From the NCBI GenBank assembly GCA_963682055.1, contig OY821747.1:26658126-26722125 (forward strand): a DNA stretch of 64,000 bases, read 5' to 3'. Both the position numbers and the translations under genes were made by a program. The stretch is from Primula veris (lineage: Eukaryota; Streptophyta; Magnoliopsida; Ericales; Primulaceae). The number at the start of each line of letters is the position of its first letter. The first letter of the stretch is position 1. The notes under the pieces were generated by a model. The model saw only the letters and a program-made list of their open reading frames with translations, made no database searches and was not told the origin of the DNA. Below, one piece after another: positions 43,058 through 55,864 of the stretch.

Positions 43058-44504
43058 TGTTGGAAAAACATGTGAAAACATGGGTGTTTCCGAATGGTTA
43101 CTGGACCAACTTCGAGTTATTATTTCGTATAACAGCGCTGAGTTGTTTATACCATACTCAACGTGGTTGAGTAGCCCGTGTGACGAGCTTCGTAACGGTA
43201 TATCACATGACCTATTCGGAGAATGGGTGTGAATACAAAGTGGCTGCAAATTTGGTGCCTCGAAAGCTCAAATCTGGAAAACCGAAATGGTAAACGAAAA
43301 CCATTTAGTATAATTCCATATTGGAAGATTAAGAGTTAATTTTACAATATATATATCATACCAACCCATGTAGTTATTAAACTAACATGTCCACATACAC
43401 CTAAGAGTATTAGTGTGTACCACACACGCGCGCTCGCTCGTGTCTCGGGTCTCGGGCGCGGGCGCGGGTTTGGGCTTGGGCTTGGGCTTGGGCTTGGGCA
43501 TTTGGGATTTGTCTCGGGTCTTGGGTCCAAACCCAAATAGGGAGTTTTGTATAAAATACAAAGCAGTCCCTAGAGTTTCCAGCAATGAATGAGATTAAAT
43601 GTTGCGGTTTCAGAATTAATTGAGCGGATTCTGGGGGTGTAACTCCCAGAATTGATGACCAACATTTATGGCTGCGGTTTCATTAGAGGCTATAAAAGGC
43701 AGCCCTCCCCCTCTCATTTCAACACACCAGAATACATACAACCTCACAGCATAAGCATCATATAGAGAGAGAGAACCGCACCACCAACAGCTCGACCTGT
43801 GGTTCGGTGCCGATTTCCATACGAGCCACTTTGAGATAGAAGTTGTACCTTGGGAACAAAGTCACGAAACCAGAAACCTTTAAAGGTGGTTCGGAAAATA
43901 TTGTTTAAGGGAAACTGCTCATCAGTTGCCTCTTCTTTTATATTTTCAGTCATTTATTTTTCTGTCATTTACATTCTGTCCATTTCATTTCAGTACCATT
44001 TCTTTTCTGTAATTTACTTTCTGTACTGTTTCTTTTCTGTAATTTACTTTTCTGTACTGTTTACTTTCAGTCTTTACTTTCTGTAATTTATTTTTCAGTT
44101 CTGTAATTTCCAGTATTTACAAAACAAGTCCGGCAGTTTTTTATAAATAGTCCTGCAGTTTGTTTTATTTACAAAACCAGTCCGGCAGTTTTTTTTTATA
44201 AACAGTCCGACAGTTTGTTTTATTTACAAAACCAGTCCGGCAGTTTGTTTTATTGTTAAAACATTCCGGCAGTTTGTTTTATTGTCAAAACAGTCCGGCA
44301 GTTTGTTTTATTGTCAAAACAGTCCGGCAGTTTGTTTTTTTTTTGTCAAACCAGTCCAGCAGTTTATTTTTAATTCTGTACGAGTCAGAAATTGTAATTC
44401 ATATTCCAATTGTGAGAAATAAAGTGTTATTTCCATTGCGTTCCTGTCTTTTAATTTATTGTCCTTTAATTTATTGTTTGTTCGAAATAGTACCAAAGCC
44501 AACA
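43058..44504 (+). repeat. 5' LTR of Copia-3
   Basis: 1447 bp, TGTTGG...GCCAACA. It contains a GC-rich GGGCTT hexamer array (about 43465-43500), a TATA box TATAAAAG (43691-43698), TTTCTGTAATTTAC repeats (43970-44110) and tandem CCGGCAGTTTGTTTTATTG units (44120-44360). Confidence 0.92.
43691..43698 (+). promoter_or_regulatory. TATA box of Copia-3 5' LTR
   Basis: TATAAAAG between the GC-rich hexamer array and the repeat-rich R/U5 region. The inverted LTR has the same box at 49793-49800 on minus. Confidence 0.6.
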
Positions 44505-44544
44505 ATCTTAAACAATATCATTTTTCGGTTTTACTAATTTCGAA
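44481..44544 (+). other. U5/leader inverted repeat of Copia-3
   Basis: TTCGAAATAGT (44481-44491, in U5) pairs with ACTAATTTCGAA (44533-44544, after the LTR) apart from one bulged base. It takes the same position as the inverted repeat of Copia-1 with a different stem sequence; again no TGGTATCAGAGC site is present. Confidence 0.5.
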
Positions 44545-44850
44545 AAGAAAAGGACTTTTTCTTTTATTTTGTTTTGTTGACATCTCGGTTTTTATTCTCG
44601 CAAAATCATTGCTAGTTTACTAGAAATTGAAATTTGCACATAGAATAAATCTGAATTGGTTTTAATCTTTTTATTCTAGAATACTATAAAGAATTCTTAG
44701 TGAAATCAAAAGTGATTTGATTTTCATGCTAGAATATCTTTTTATTGTTTTATTCTTTTGAAGCAAACTAATTAAGTTATAATTAGTATTTGCGATTAAG
44801 AATTTTAGTTTTCTTGCGAGAAACTAAGCGGGCTAATTTTGTCATTTCAG

Positions 44851-47800
44851 ATGACTAATGAGGATCAAACACCCACCGTTCCTTCGGGAGACGTGCAGGG
44901 CGCACTTGTGATTGGCAGTAGCCATAACAATGCGAGCGCTGCGAATGGGGGGGCTCAGGTTCAGGCTGAGGCCGAAGCTGTTGCGGCAAAGGATGCGGCC
45001 GACGCCGCTGCGGCAGAGGCCGATGCTATGGTTGCGGCCGCAGCCGCAACACAGGCTGCTGCTAAGGCTGCGGCCAAGGCTGCGCTTGTGGCTGCGGCCA
45101 GGGCAAAGGGCAAGGCTCCGGCAATGCCGGCGATGCCAATGTTGCCAACCTCTCAACTAGAGAGACCGGAAAAGTTTTGGGGCAACAACTTCAAATGTTG
45201 GCAGCAAAAGATGCTATTTTATTTAACTGCCCTTAATCTGACCCGGTTTCTTAAGGAGTCTGCACCCGTCCTAAGCGAGGACGATGAGGACGTGCAGACG
45301 GTTTCGACGGTGGAAGCGTGGAAACACGGCGACTACCTATGCCGGAACTACATCATGTGTGCTCTGGATGACACTCTCTTCAGTGTATTCGAGCCAAGGC
45401 TTCTGCAAAGGAGCTTTGGGAGTCTCTCGAAAGAAAGTACAAAGTGAATAACGCTGGTGCAAAGAAATTTGTCGTCACGGACTTTCACGAGTACATGATG
45501 ACTGATGGGAAGAGTGTTATCGAGCAAGTTGAGGAACTCCAACTCATATACCATAGGCTTGAGGTTGATGGGCTAGTTATCAACGAACCTTTCCAAGTGG
45601 CATTAATGATTGAGAAACTGCCAACTTCTTGGAAAGAGTTTCAAAACTACCTGAAACACAAGCGAAAGGCTATGACCTTGGAGGGACTCATTGAGAGGCT
45701 CAATGTTGAGCACAGCAACCGCCGGAGCAAGCAACGCGGTTGCCAAGGCCCATGTGGTTGAGGACGTTGTGTCTAAGCGGAAACGCTTTGACAGCGGAGT
45801 CGGTGCCTCTCTCAAGAAGAAATTCATGGGAGACTGCTTTGTGTGCAACAAACCGGGCCATCGTGCCGCAGATTGTAAGATGCGCACCGACAAGCCCAAA
45901 CTCCCCCCCCCCCCCCCCCCCCAAAGAAGAAGTTCCAAGGGAAAGGGAGGAAGAGGGCACCTGCTCAGGCAAATGTGGCTGAGGGAGGAGATGATGCTGG
46001 ACAAGACTACATGCACCTGAGTGCTGTGGTTTCTGAAGTGAACCTGGTGGGGAGCAACCCAAAGGAATGGTGGCTGGACACAAGCGCCACCAGTCACATC
46101 TGTGCCAGCAAATGGATGTTCAAGACCTATACGGCCGTGGACAATGAGAGCTGCTTCATGGGGAACTCGGCTACTTCCAAGGTGGAAGGAAAAGGAACCG
46201 TGCTGCTGAAGATGACATCGGGAAAGGAGCTCACACTGAATGGCATGCTCCATGTGCCGGAAATTCGCAAGAATTTGGTTTCCGGGTCTGTTATGGTGAA
46301 CAAAGGATTTAAACTTGTATTTGAATCTGCTAAAATTGTAATCACCTTAAATGGAATGTATGTAGGCCGTGGCTATATGACCAACGGCATGTTTAAATTA
46401 AATGTTGGTACTCCGGCTCCTAAAGCCGAGTCTGCTATTGTGGGTACTAAGGCTGAGGCCAGTACCAAGAATAATGTAACCGTTAATGTTGCCCAAGTGG
46501 CCAATAAAACTTCATTTGCTTATTCTTGCGATTCATTTAATTTATGGCATGGTAGATTAAGTCATGTGAATGCTAATTCTATGAAGAAATTAATATCACT
46601 GAATCTACTACCTAATTTTGTATTTGATAAACAACATAAATGTGAGGTTTGTGTTGAAGCAAAATTAACCAAGTCTTCGTATCAACATATTGAACGAAGT
46701 ACTGAACCTCTCGGTCTAATACACACGGATGTATGCGACTTAAAGTTTATACAAACGCGATGAGGGAAAAAGTATTTCATCATGTTTATAGATGACTGTA
46801 CGAGATACTGCTACGTCTACTTAATGAGAAGTAAAGACGAAGCGGTAGAGAAATTCGCTCTTTACAAGACCGAAGTAGAAAATCAACTCAATAAAAAGAT
46901 TAAAATGTTGAGGAGTGATAGAGGCGGTGAATACGAGGCACCGTTTGCGCAGATATGCGCAGAAAGTGGCATTGTACATCAAACCACAGCCCCATACTCT
47001 CCGGAGCAGAATGGGGTTGCCGAGCGTAAGAATAGGACGCTCAAGGAAATGATGAATGCCATGTTAATAAGTTCTAGGTTACCCCAGAACATGGGGGGGG
47101 AAGTGCTGCTTTCCGCCAACTATGTATTGAACAAGCTACCGCATAAGAAACGTGATAAACCACCTTATGAACTATGGAAAGGCCATCGTCCGAGCTATAA
47201 ATTCTTAAGGGTTTGGGGTTGTCTAGCAAAGGTCCTTGTCTCGCTTCCGAAAAGAACGAGAATAGGGCCAAAGACGGTAGACTGTGTGTTCATAGGATAT
47301 GCACAAAACAGTAGTGCTTATCGTTTTCTCGTGCACAAGTCAGATAATCCCGATGTGCATGTAGATACTATCATCGAAGCTCGAGAAGCTTCTTTCTTCG
47401 AGGAGATCTTTCCCCGCAAGTCTTCTATAACTGTAGAGACTGAGGAGTCAAACAGTGAGGAAAATGTGGGGGCAAGTGAACCGTTGGAGGAAGAAGAAGA
47501 AGAGCCTCGACGTAGTAAAAGGGCTAGAAAGAAAACGACTTTCGGTCCAGATTTTGTAACCTTCATGATAGAAGGCGAACCGGCGATATTCAAACAAGCA
47601 ATGTCATCCCCGGAAGCCCAATATTGGGAGGAGGCGATCAACAATGAGGTTGAATCAATATTACAAAATCACACTTGGGAACTAGTGGATTTACCACCCG
47701 GGTGTAAGCCACTAGGACACAAGTGGATCTTCAAGAGGAAGAGAAAGCTCGATGGAATGATCGAGAAATACAAGGTGAGGCTTGTAGTAAAAGGCTTTAG

Positions 47801-48643
47801 ACAAACCGAAGGTGTCGACTACTTCGACACCTATGCTCCTGTCTCCAGGAAGACGTCAATCCGGATAGTCATTGCTCTCGCAGCACTGTTCGATCTGGAA
47901 ATACATCAAATGGATGTTAAAACGGCGTTCTTGAATGGTGAGCTGGAAGAGGAAATTTACATGGAACAACCGGAAGGGTTTGTGGTTCCAGGTAAAACTC
48001 ACAAGGTGTGTAAACTTGTGAAGTCCTTGTATGGACTTAAACAAGCACCTAAACAATGGCACGAAAAATTTGATAGAGTGATGCTATCAAACGGTTTTCG
48101 AATAAACGAATGTGACAAATGCGTCTACGTGAAAGGTAATGAAAAGGACTACGTGGTAGTTTGCCTCTACGTAGATGACATGATAATAATAGGGAATATT
48201 GATAACATCAACTCTACTAAGAAAATGTTGTCATAAAAATTCGAGATGAAAGACTTGGGTGTCGCTGATGTTATACTTGGTATGAAAATTACCAAGACAT
48301 CAGACAGATATGCGCTATCTCAAACTCACTATGTCAAGCAGATGCTTGACAAATTTGATAAAGATAGTAGAGCTACATCCAGAACTCCGATAGAGATCTC
48401 AACCACCCTGAAAAAGAATTTTGGGGAGAGTGTGAGACAATTGGAATACTCTTGAATAATAGGCAGTCTGATGTACGTCATGAACTGTACTAGACCAGAC
48501 ATAACCAACTCAGTGAGTAGACTGAGTAGGTATACCAGTAATCCCAATGAGGAACACTGGAAGGCCATCATGAGACTTCTCAGATACATGAGATACACAA
48601 CCGACCGAGGGTAGCATTATACCAGATATCCAGCTGTACTGGA
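44851..48643 (+). pseudogene. Copia-3 gag-pol, 5' part, broken
   Basis: Gag starts at ATG 44851 with an unusual Ala-rich N terminus (AAAKDAADAAAAEAD-like, residues 40-85), then ERPEKFWGNNFKCWQQKM. A frameshift occurs near 45420, a second near 45710, and a third at a run of 20 C (45903-45922) after the zinc knuckle CFVCNKPGHRAADC. The protease motif is DTSATSHIC, with Ser where the family has Gly. In-frame stops follow: TGA at 46761 before the integrase core, TAA at 48234, TGA near 48453 and TAG near 48612. Integrase motifs ([22 protein letters not shown]) and reverse transcriptase ([23 protein letters not shown]) are clear. It ends at the inversion breakpoint inside RNase H. Confidence 0.88.
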
Positions 48644-48923
48644 TAATAAATCAAGATTTGCACTTCAAATTTGTTTTGCAATACATATTTATATTTATTT
48701 TGGTTTCTGTTTGACTCTACATTTACTATTTACATACTTTTTGTTGAACTCTTTATAGTATATTTGTAAAATAATGATGTATAAATGTTCAATTTAGGTT
48801 GTTCCCTTAAAAATGTAAGAATATAGTTTTTTCGTCTATGTCCTGATTAGTCCCCTATTTTTCACCTAGGCCCACAGGCTCCACCTTCCGCCTATAGTCC
48901 GCCTAATGACTTTTGAAACCTTG

Positions 48924-48959
<36 letters not shown>

Positions 48960-49013
48960 ACATGCAATTATACATTTCGAAAAAAAAATAAGACGCATAT
49001 ATTCTCCCTATAT
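48644..49013. other. original 3' flank of Copia-3, now inverted
   Basis: In the inversion model this 370-bp stretch is genomic DNA that once lay beyond the 3' LTR. It contains an (AT)n run at about 48928-48950. No gene. Confidence 0.65.
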
Positions 49014-49018
49014 ATATG

Positions 49019-50528
49019 TGTTGGCTTTGGTACTATTTCGAACAAACAATAAAGTAAAGGACAATAAATTAAAAGACAGGAACGCAATGGAAATAACACT
49101 TTATTTCTCACAATTGGAATATGAATTACAATTCCTGACTCGTACAGAATTAAAAATAAACTGCTGGACTGGTTTGACAAAAAAAAAAAAAACTGCCGGA
49201 CTGTTTTGACAATAAAACAAACTGCCGGACTGTTTTGACAATAAAACAAATTGCCGGACTATTTTGACAATAAAACAAACTGCCGGACTGTTTTATAAAA
49301 AACTGCCGGACTGGTTTTGTAAATAAAACAAACTGCAGGACTGTTTATAAAAAACTGCCGGACTGGTTTTGTAAATACTGGAAATTACATAATTGAAAAA
49401 TAAATTACAGAAAGTAAAGACTGAAAGTAAACAGTACAGAAAAGTAAATTACAGAAAAGAAACAGTACAGAAAGTAAATTACAGAAAAGAAATGGTACTG
49501 AAATGAAATGGACAGAATGTAAATGACTGAAAAATAAATGACTGAAAATATAAAAGAAGAGGCAACTGCTGAGCAGTTTCCCTTAAACACTATTTCCCGA
49601 ACCACCTTTAAAGGTTTCTGGTTTCGGAACTTTGTTCCCAAGGTACAACTTCTATCTCAGAGTGGCTCGTATAAAAACCGGCACCGAACCACAGGTCGAG
49701 CTGTTGGTGGTGCGGTTCTCTCTCTCTATATGATGCTTATGCTGTGAGGTTGTGTGTATTCTGGTGTGTTGAAATGAGAGGGGGAGGGCTGCCTTTTATA
49801 GCCTCTAATGAAACCGCAGCCATAAATGTTGGTCATCAATTCTGGGAGTTACACCCCCAGAATCCGCTCAATTAATTCTGAAACCGCAGCATTTAATCTC
49901 ATTCATTGCTGGAGCGTTTCTGTTGCTGGAAACTCTAGGGACTGCTTTGTATTTTATACAAAACTCCCTATTCGGGTTTGGACCCAAGACCCAAGAACCG
50001 AGACCCGAGACCCGAGACATTCCCCAAATCCCAAATCCCAAATCCCAAAGACCAAGCCCAAGCCCAAGCCCAAGCCCAAGACCACGCCCACACCCGCGCC
50101 CGCACCCGTGCCCGAGCCCGAGCCCGAGACCCGAGACACGATACCCGAGCGAGCGCGCGTGTGTGGTACACACTAATACTCTTAGGTGTATGTGGACATG
50201 TTAGTTTAATAACTACATGGGTTGGTATGGTATATATATTGTAAAATTAACTCTTAATCTTCCAATATGGGATTATACTAAATGGTTTTTGTTTACCATT
50301 TCGGTTTTCCAGATTTGAGCTTTCGAGGCACCAAATTTGAAGCCACTTTGTATTCACACCCTTTCTCCGAATAGGTCATGTGATATACCGTTACGAAGCT
50401 CGTCACACGGGCTACTCAACCACATTGAGTACGGTATAAACAACTCAACGCTGTTACACGAAATAATGACTCGAAGTTGGTCCAGTGACCATTCGGAAAC
50501 ACCCATGTTTTCACATGTTTTTCCAACA
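49019..50528 (-). repeat. 3' LTR of Copia-3 (inverted)
   Basis: 1510 bp on minus, from TGTTGG at 50528 to GCCAACA at 49019, followed on minus by CATAT. It differs from the 5' LTR by scattered substitutions (a few percent in the part compared) and by extra GC-rich hexamer units, so this element is older than the other two Copias with strong coding frames. Confidence 0.92.
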
Positions 50529-51005
50529 ATCCCCCACATGAATACAATTGGCTGAAAATAAAAAATGCTCCTAAATGTATACGAGAGAACCGCAAGAGTT
50601 CACTGCATAAGGACAGGTAGCGCGCGCCTTGAACCTATCGTAGTGACGTAAAATCTGATATGCTACTATTGGGTAGCCTTTAAGCCTTAAACCCTTTAGC
50701 GTTTGTGCATACCAGGGTAATGCGCACACAGTGTCCTCTCTACACCACTTACTAAGCCCTTTGATTGTTGTCCATATTTGGCCGTGGACTGCCTTGGCAA
50801 AATTCAACCGAGTGCTCTAGTGATTTAGCCCATGGCTCATCACATAGTATCGGCCATACACACTCGTCATAGGTGATTTCAAGTCAAGGGTGTCCTGACT
50901 CACCCCTCTCGACCTTCGAGATACTTGTTTTCATTAAGAGCCTCATGCTCACCCTTAAGATGGTCTAGGTCTATCACTCTTTCATCCTAGAAATGGGCTG
51001 GGAAC
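50529..51005 (-). other. Copia-3 3' noncoding region and polypurine tract (inverted)
   Basis: Read on minus, it follows the RNase H stop and ends in ATGTGGGGGAT directly before the LTR. No gene. Confidence 0.7.
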
Positions 51006-51570
51006 TTAAGTTCCCGAGTGCTTTGTTCGGTCACCCCCACAGTTCGGTTTTCCCGTTGAACCCGAGGCTGGAGAATCCAGTTCGGGTTGGGTTGCCTCTG
51101 AGGAGGTGTCCAGTTTGATGGGCTTCAACCCCATTCTCCTCGATGAAACTTCAACTCCTACCTGAGTTAATCCTTTTGTAAATGGATCCGCTATATTGTC
51201 TTTAGATCTCACAAAATCTAATGACACCACACCGTTAGCTAACAATTCTCTTACAGATTTATGTCTCCGACGAATATGTTGGGACTTTCCATTATACATA
51301 TGATCCTGCGCCCGTCCAATAGCCGATTGACTATCACAGTGCATGCTTATTGCAGGGACAGGTTTCGGCCACATTGGAATTCCTTCCAGAAAGCTTCTCA
51401 GCCAGTCAACCTCTTCTGTTGCTAGATCCAAAGCTATGAACTCGGATTCCATAGTTGATCTAGCTATGCAGGTCTGCTTGGATGATCTCCATGACACAGC
51501 TGCTCCTCCCATCACGAACACATATCCGCTAGTGGATCGTGTACTGTTGGAATCCAAGATCCAGTTCGCT
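51006..51570 (-). pseudogene. Copia-3 RNase H, 3' part (inverted)
   Basis: On minus it reads [20 protein letters not shown], then [39 protein letters not shown] and [18 protein letters not shown], ending with DPFTKGL and a tail, all in one open frame to the stop at 51006. It is the RNase H end missing from the plus-strand part. The N-terminal half of the domain is on the other side of the breakpoint, so it is non-functional. Confidence 0.9.
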
Positions 51571-51930
51571 GCCTAGGAACGCTATGAAATTCCGTAAATG
51601 GCGTGTTTTCAAAGGAACGCCTAGGAATACTATGAAATTCATATGCAGGTACAATGCAAGAAATAAGTCAGGTCCACATTATGGCGGCGATACAATACAA
51701 AATGGCTAACACAATGAAGGAGAATCAAACTAAACAATGAAATATTAACAAGCATATCAAAAACAGGAATAACGAAATGATAAATGAATCAGCAAGGAAA
51801 AATCGATCCAATCAATCAAATAGCAATACTACAATGGAAAGGTACAAAACAGGAATAAAGAAATAACACAAATAGTCCTCGCCCGCATTACGGAGGCAAC
51901 AAGAAGATCATCGACACTAAAGAAACTCAT

Positions 51931-54900
51931 TTAAGAAGAGCTACTGCAGGAGGAGCACGACGGTAATTGACCGAGCTCAATCTCTTCGTCATCCGTCGAC
52001 GTGTCCCCATCTGTTTCATCACCATCAAAACGCTCCTCAGAAATGAGGGCATCAAAATTGGTCGTATGAAGTCAGCGTCTGGAGCCGCGCGTTGAACTCG
52101 GCTTCTTTAGCGAGATCGTGAGCATCCGAGGCCGCTTTACGGCGATCATCGTCGAAGGGGAGATTACGGCGAGCTTCGATCATAGCCGCGGAAGCATCGT
52201 ATCTGGTTCGGGACAAGCGGAAATACTTCACCAACACGTTGGCTTTGGTTACCAACAACTTTAATTTGCCGAAGTATTTGTCCTTTACACGCCAATATCG
52301 ATCCAAACGACGCTCCTGAACCTCAGCAACGTGCTCGGCACGGCGAACGTATTCTCTAAAAGAGGCCGCTTGTGTTTTCAGCTTGGTCCGAAGTCGAGTA
52401 CATTGGTCGATCAACTTGACATTTTTGCCCATCAAAACGATGTAAGGCAACTTTTCAGGCACCTCACTAGCCACACCAGATGAGACCTCGTCCCGGGCAG
52501 CACCAGTAGGTCCTAACCCCGGGCTAACTAGGCATGGAGAACCAGCCTGGTGCGACGTAGTAGCGCGTGCCTATAAAAACAAAAAAAAAATGGGGAAGAA
52601 TGAGACGAGATGAATATACAACGGCAAGAAACAAAAAGACGAAAATAGAAAAAAAAAAACGAACATTTCCATACAAGCTACAAATAAAACGACAAAACAA
52701 GCCACTCGATTATCAATCTGATAACCCCTCAACAGATGCCGAGGTCTCTACTACATCGGCGAAATGAATATCTCGCAATGAAGCAATTTGCATCCCCAAA
52801 CGCTCATGAACGACCGCATCGACTCGGTTCAAGGCAGTAGTGGTCTCGGTTACCCCGGCCGTCGCATCAACCATGCGCTCTGCCCGGGACACACCACTCA
52901 TCCCTTGTACATGCTCCAGCACCTCTAAAGCGCGAACTCGGGCCCAATACGCTTTGGCAAAGGATAGCAGCAGGTCCGCGTCCTCGAAAACGGCCCCTAG
53001 GACCAAGTTCAAGCTCGTCACACGACCTCGGGCTTCATCACGAGAACGTCGTAGGGCACCGAGAAGTTCCTTCGCTTTACCCTTATTTGCCGTATAATGG
53101 GCGGTCTTTTTGCTGAATTTCTCTCCCAAATCACGTAACCGAATCGACATGTTTGAAATGTGAATATTCAGATCCTCGACTTCATGACGAGCAGAATTAA
53201 GTTCCGCGGTTAGGGCAGCCTTAGATCTTTCCAGATTATCTATAACGTCACCTACGCTACGACTAGGCGAGGTCCAGACCACCACAGCAAGGGGGTTATG
53301 TGATACCTGGCAATATTTTGTTTTCACGTTCTTCAAAATATGACAACCCTCAAAAGAAATTAATCCGAAAAGGCCCAACAGAAAGAAAACACAGCACCTA
53401 TATTATCACTTCCCCAAAAGAATATGTTTCTAGATACAAAAGAGACCCACAATTCTAATACCAAAAGACTACACAAAAACAACAAAAATATATATATACT
53501 ATCAGAAAAATGGTCAAGGTTCCACCTGAGGAGATGCGGGTGGGGAAGTAACAGTAGCATCAGGACGAGGAGTGGACGTGGCCGACGTAAAATGAGGACG
53601 GAGCGCTGTCGAAATTGTCTGCCCGGGTAGCCGGGGAAGTTCTTCTTCACGAAGATTCGCCCAGTCTAAGGGTTTCGGCGTGCACCCTGCGGACAGGGAT
53701 ACACCAACTCCGACCACGCCCTATCCGAAACAGGAACGTTCGCGAAATTGAGTGCCCGCACATGAGCGCAATAGACGGAGAAATTAGCCATCATTGCTAA
53801 CCTTGTCCGCTCCTCCGCCTGTGCCGTTTTCAGAGCGGCCACCTTAGCCTTTTCGGCTTCCACATCCTCCGCCAGCAGCAAGTTCTCCTCCCCTAGTTGG
53901 TCATACTTAACGACCAGGCTCTCTTTTTCAGCCATCAATTTACCAACATCCTCGGTCACGTGCAGAAAGTCCGCAGACAGCTTGTCATAATTATCGCCCA
54001 GGGTTTTATTCTCGGCGACCAGTTTCTCTTTCTCGACCTCGAAAGCCGCAAGCAGATCCTTTATCTTCTGATCGTTCTCCTCGACTATGGCTTTCTTTTT
54101 GGCCAGCAACTCATCTCTCTCAGCCTCGAGCGCCTTCCACTGATCCCTCAGAACAATGGAACCCAAGAAAGCCTGTCATCAAAAACAAAAATAGACATGC
54201 AACATTTTAAAAAAATAATAATAATAATAATAATAATAATTAAAAAAAAAAAAAAAATTACCCGGAGCGCATCACTGCCGGCTTGCTCAATTAATGCCGA
54301 TAGCGGACGAGCAGCAATTTCCTCGGCATCCTTGAAGACTAGGGGCTTCAGCGCCGTATACCCCATCCTTAAAGCTTGGGGCTGCTCCAGCAATTTCCCC
54401 TTGCACCGACCAATGTAACGGGTCATCGCGACCTCGTCCACCAACACCTTCTCGGGTCCGTCGAGAGCCTCATCCTCGACACCCGTCACAACATCCACGG
54501 CACTCTCCTTGCCGACCTCCATTTCCACCCCCACGTCCTCCTCCAACTGATCAATCTCAGGGGCCCTATGCTCGATCTCTTCCTCAGTACGGAGGGGCGA
54601 GCAAACGGGCAGATCTATCGGATCCTCGGTAGGGATAGGCGAGATGACAGGCAAAGTCATCGTACCCTCTCCCATGTTAGTCAAGAGATTCATATGTCCG
54701 AATACATCGTCGATCGACCCCTGAAACACAATAATACCCATAGACCGGGCAAGAGCGAGGGTAACCAATGGAGAAGTCAGTAGCTGAAACAAGATGACTA
54801 ATAAAGCAAAGAACTAGCGAACAAAATGACAACAATCAAAAGACAAGAAAATCAAAATACATATACACATACATCGCCCGGCGCAGAGGCATCCTCGGTG

Positions 54901-55554
54901 GTATCCCCTTGGGAAGCAGCAAACACCCCCTCGCCCGAGCCAACGTTCGCATCCTCCTCGGTAACCGATGTATCGGTTCCCCTAGCCCTCTTCATTGTTT
55001 CAACGACAGAGTCCGATGCACGACGCTTAGAACGAACGGCCTTCTTCCCTAGCCGAGCAGCACTTCGAGCCCGGACCACTTTCAAGAATTCCTCCTCAGG
55101 CTCTTTGGGGATCTCGGGTGCAGGATTCCCCTTGGTCATCGACCCCATAGGGTACTCGAGCAGCATGGGAGCAGCACGACTCGCAGGATCCGGCGTCGGT
55201 CCAGGCCCCCACCATTTCCAAAGAGCAAACAGAGCCTCTACATTGGGAGCGCCGAGGTCTGGCATAGTGGGAGCATTGGTAGCCGGCCCAGGAATCTGGT
55301 GTCCCGGACAAGCCCATTCACCAGACGCAATAACAATACCAAGATTGCGCTCTTTGTTGGTATCCGGAAAACCGATAACGAGCCGGCAAAAGGAACGCAA
55401 GGTTTTCAGATACGAGCTGCGACGCTCAAAGCTCAAACTATAGACTCCGAAGACATCCTTCAGTTCAATCGGTATTCCGGACAACTCCGATAACCTTTGG
55501 ATACCATTCAGAGTACGGTAACCAACTACCCCTCCTAGAAAAGGACCAGAAAAT
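51931..55554 (-). pseudogene. coiled-coil, transposon-domain-like gene, five exons, two frameshifts
   Basis: A minus-strand model with consistent phase-0 junctions: A 55554-54873 (donor GAT|GTATGT), B 54720-54262 (TTTCAG|GGG, CGG|GTAATT), C 54172-53526 (GACAG|GCT, CAG|GTGGAA), D 53306-52755 (CCAG|GTA, GAT|GTAGTA), E 52570-51931 (TATAG|GCA to TAA). Exon A has GVYSLSFERRSSYLKTLRSF and a proline-rich stretch; B is acidic; C, D and E are heptad-like coiled coils (for example LLAKKKAIVEENDQKIKDLL); the end is acidic (EERFDGDETDGDTSTDDEE). Frame slips occur near 53690 in C and near 52051 in E. It resembles plant proteins annotated as putative gypsy-type transposon domain with coiled coil, but I am unsure. 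No 5' exon or start codon is visible upstream of A, so it appears truncated. Confidence 0.5.
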
Positions 55555-55864
55555 CTATCCAAAAAATATAGAGAGAAGTTGAGAAAAGAGAGAAACTAGT
55601 CAAGGCATATTAAGTCAAGAAATAAACCGAACAGAGAGAAGCCGAGCATCGAATAAAAGGAGAAAGACCAAGAAGATAGATTAAACAGTCAAATCGAGCA
55701 CAATTGTAAAATAGAGATACTAATCCGAGCAGGTGTAATAATCCGAATAAGGATAGTAATCCGAGCAGTAATAAAGATCAGGAAGTGTCCATTATATACA
55801 TTTGATTTATTATTATATTATTGTTGAAAAGCCTAACACGACCGACCAAAGTTATGGCTTTATC
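55555..55864. other. intergenic, nothing recognised
   Basis: Contains short AATCCGAGCAG/AATCCGAATAAGG reiterations at about 55720-55775. No upstream exon of the neighbouring minus-strand gene is recognisable. Confidence 0.45.

Larger units (their letters stand above)
43058..51570. mobile_element. Copia-3: one Copia element with its 3' part inverted
   Basis: The 5' LTR, gag, protease, integrase and most of reverse transcriptase/RNase H run on plus from 43058 to about 48643. The rest of RNase H, the 3' noncoding region, the polypurine tract and the 3' LTR run on minus from about 51570 down to 49019. The two coding parts are complementary, without overlap: plus ends at ...YPAVLD and minus begins at ...ANWILDSNS, only about four codons apart in the family alignment. 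The 5-bp duplication CATAT stands before the 5' LTR (43053-43057) and after the inverted 3' LTR (49014-49018 read on minus). So this is one insertion, broken later by an inversion of about 2.9 kb. Confidence 0.88.

Noticed and set aside
45603..46253. 216-codon minus-strand frame opposite Copia-3 gag
   Set aside because: Antisense shadow; the poly-G/poly-C run gives it a glycine tract and the plus strand has real Gag motifs.
49868..50244. Several overlapping frames rich in Pro-Ser, Arg-Pro or Gly-Leu repeats
   Set aside because: They are translations of the GC-rich hexamer array in the Copia-3 LTR.
43058..50528. Opposed LTRs read as two head-to-head Copia insertions
   Set aside because: The coding halves are complementary without overlap and the same CATAT duplication flanks both, which fits one inverted element better.
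53897..54418. 173-codon plus-strand frame
   Set aside because: Shadow of the coiled-coil exons on minus; low-complexity Ile/Lys runs come from the ATA microsatellite in the intron.
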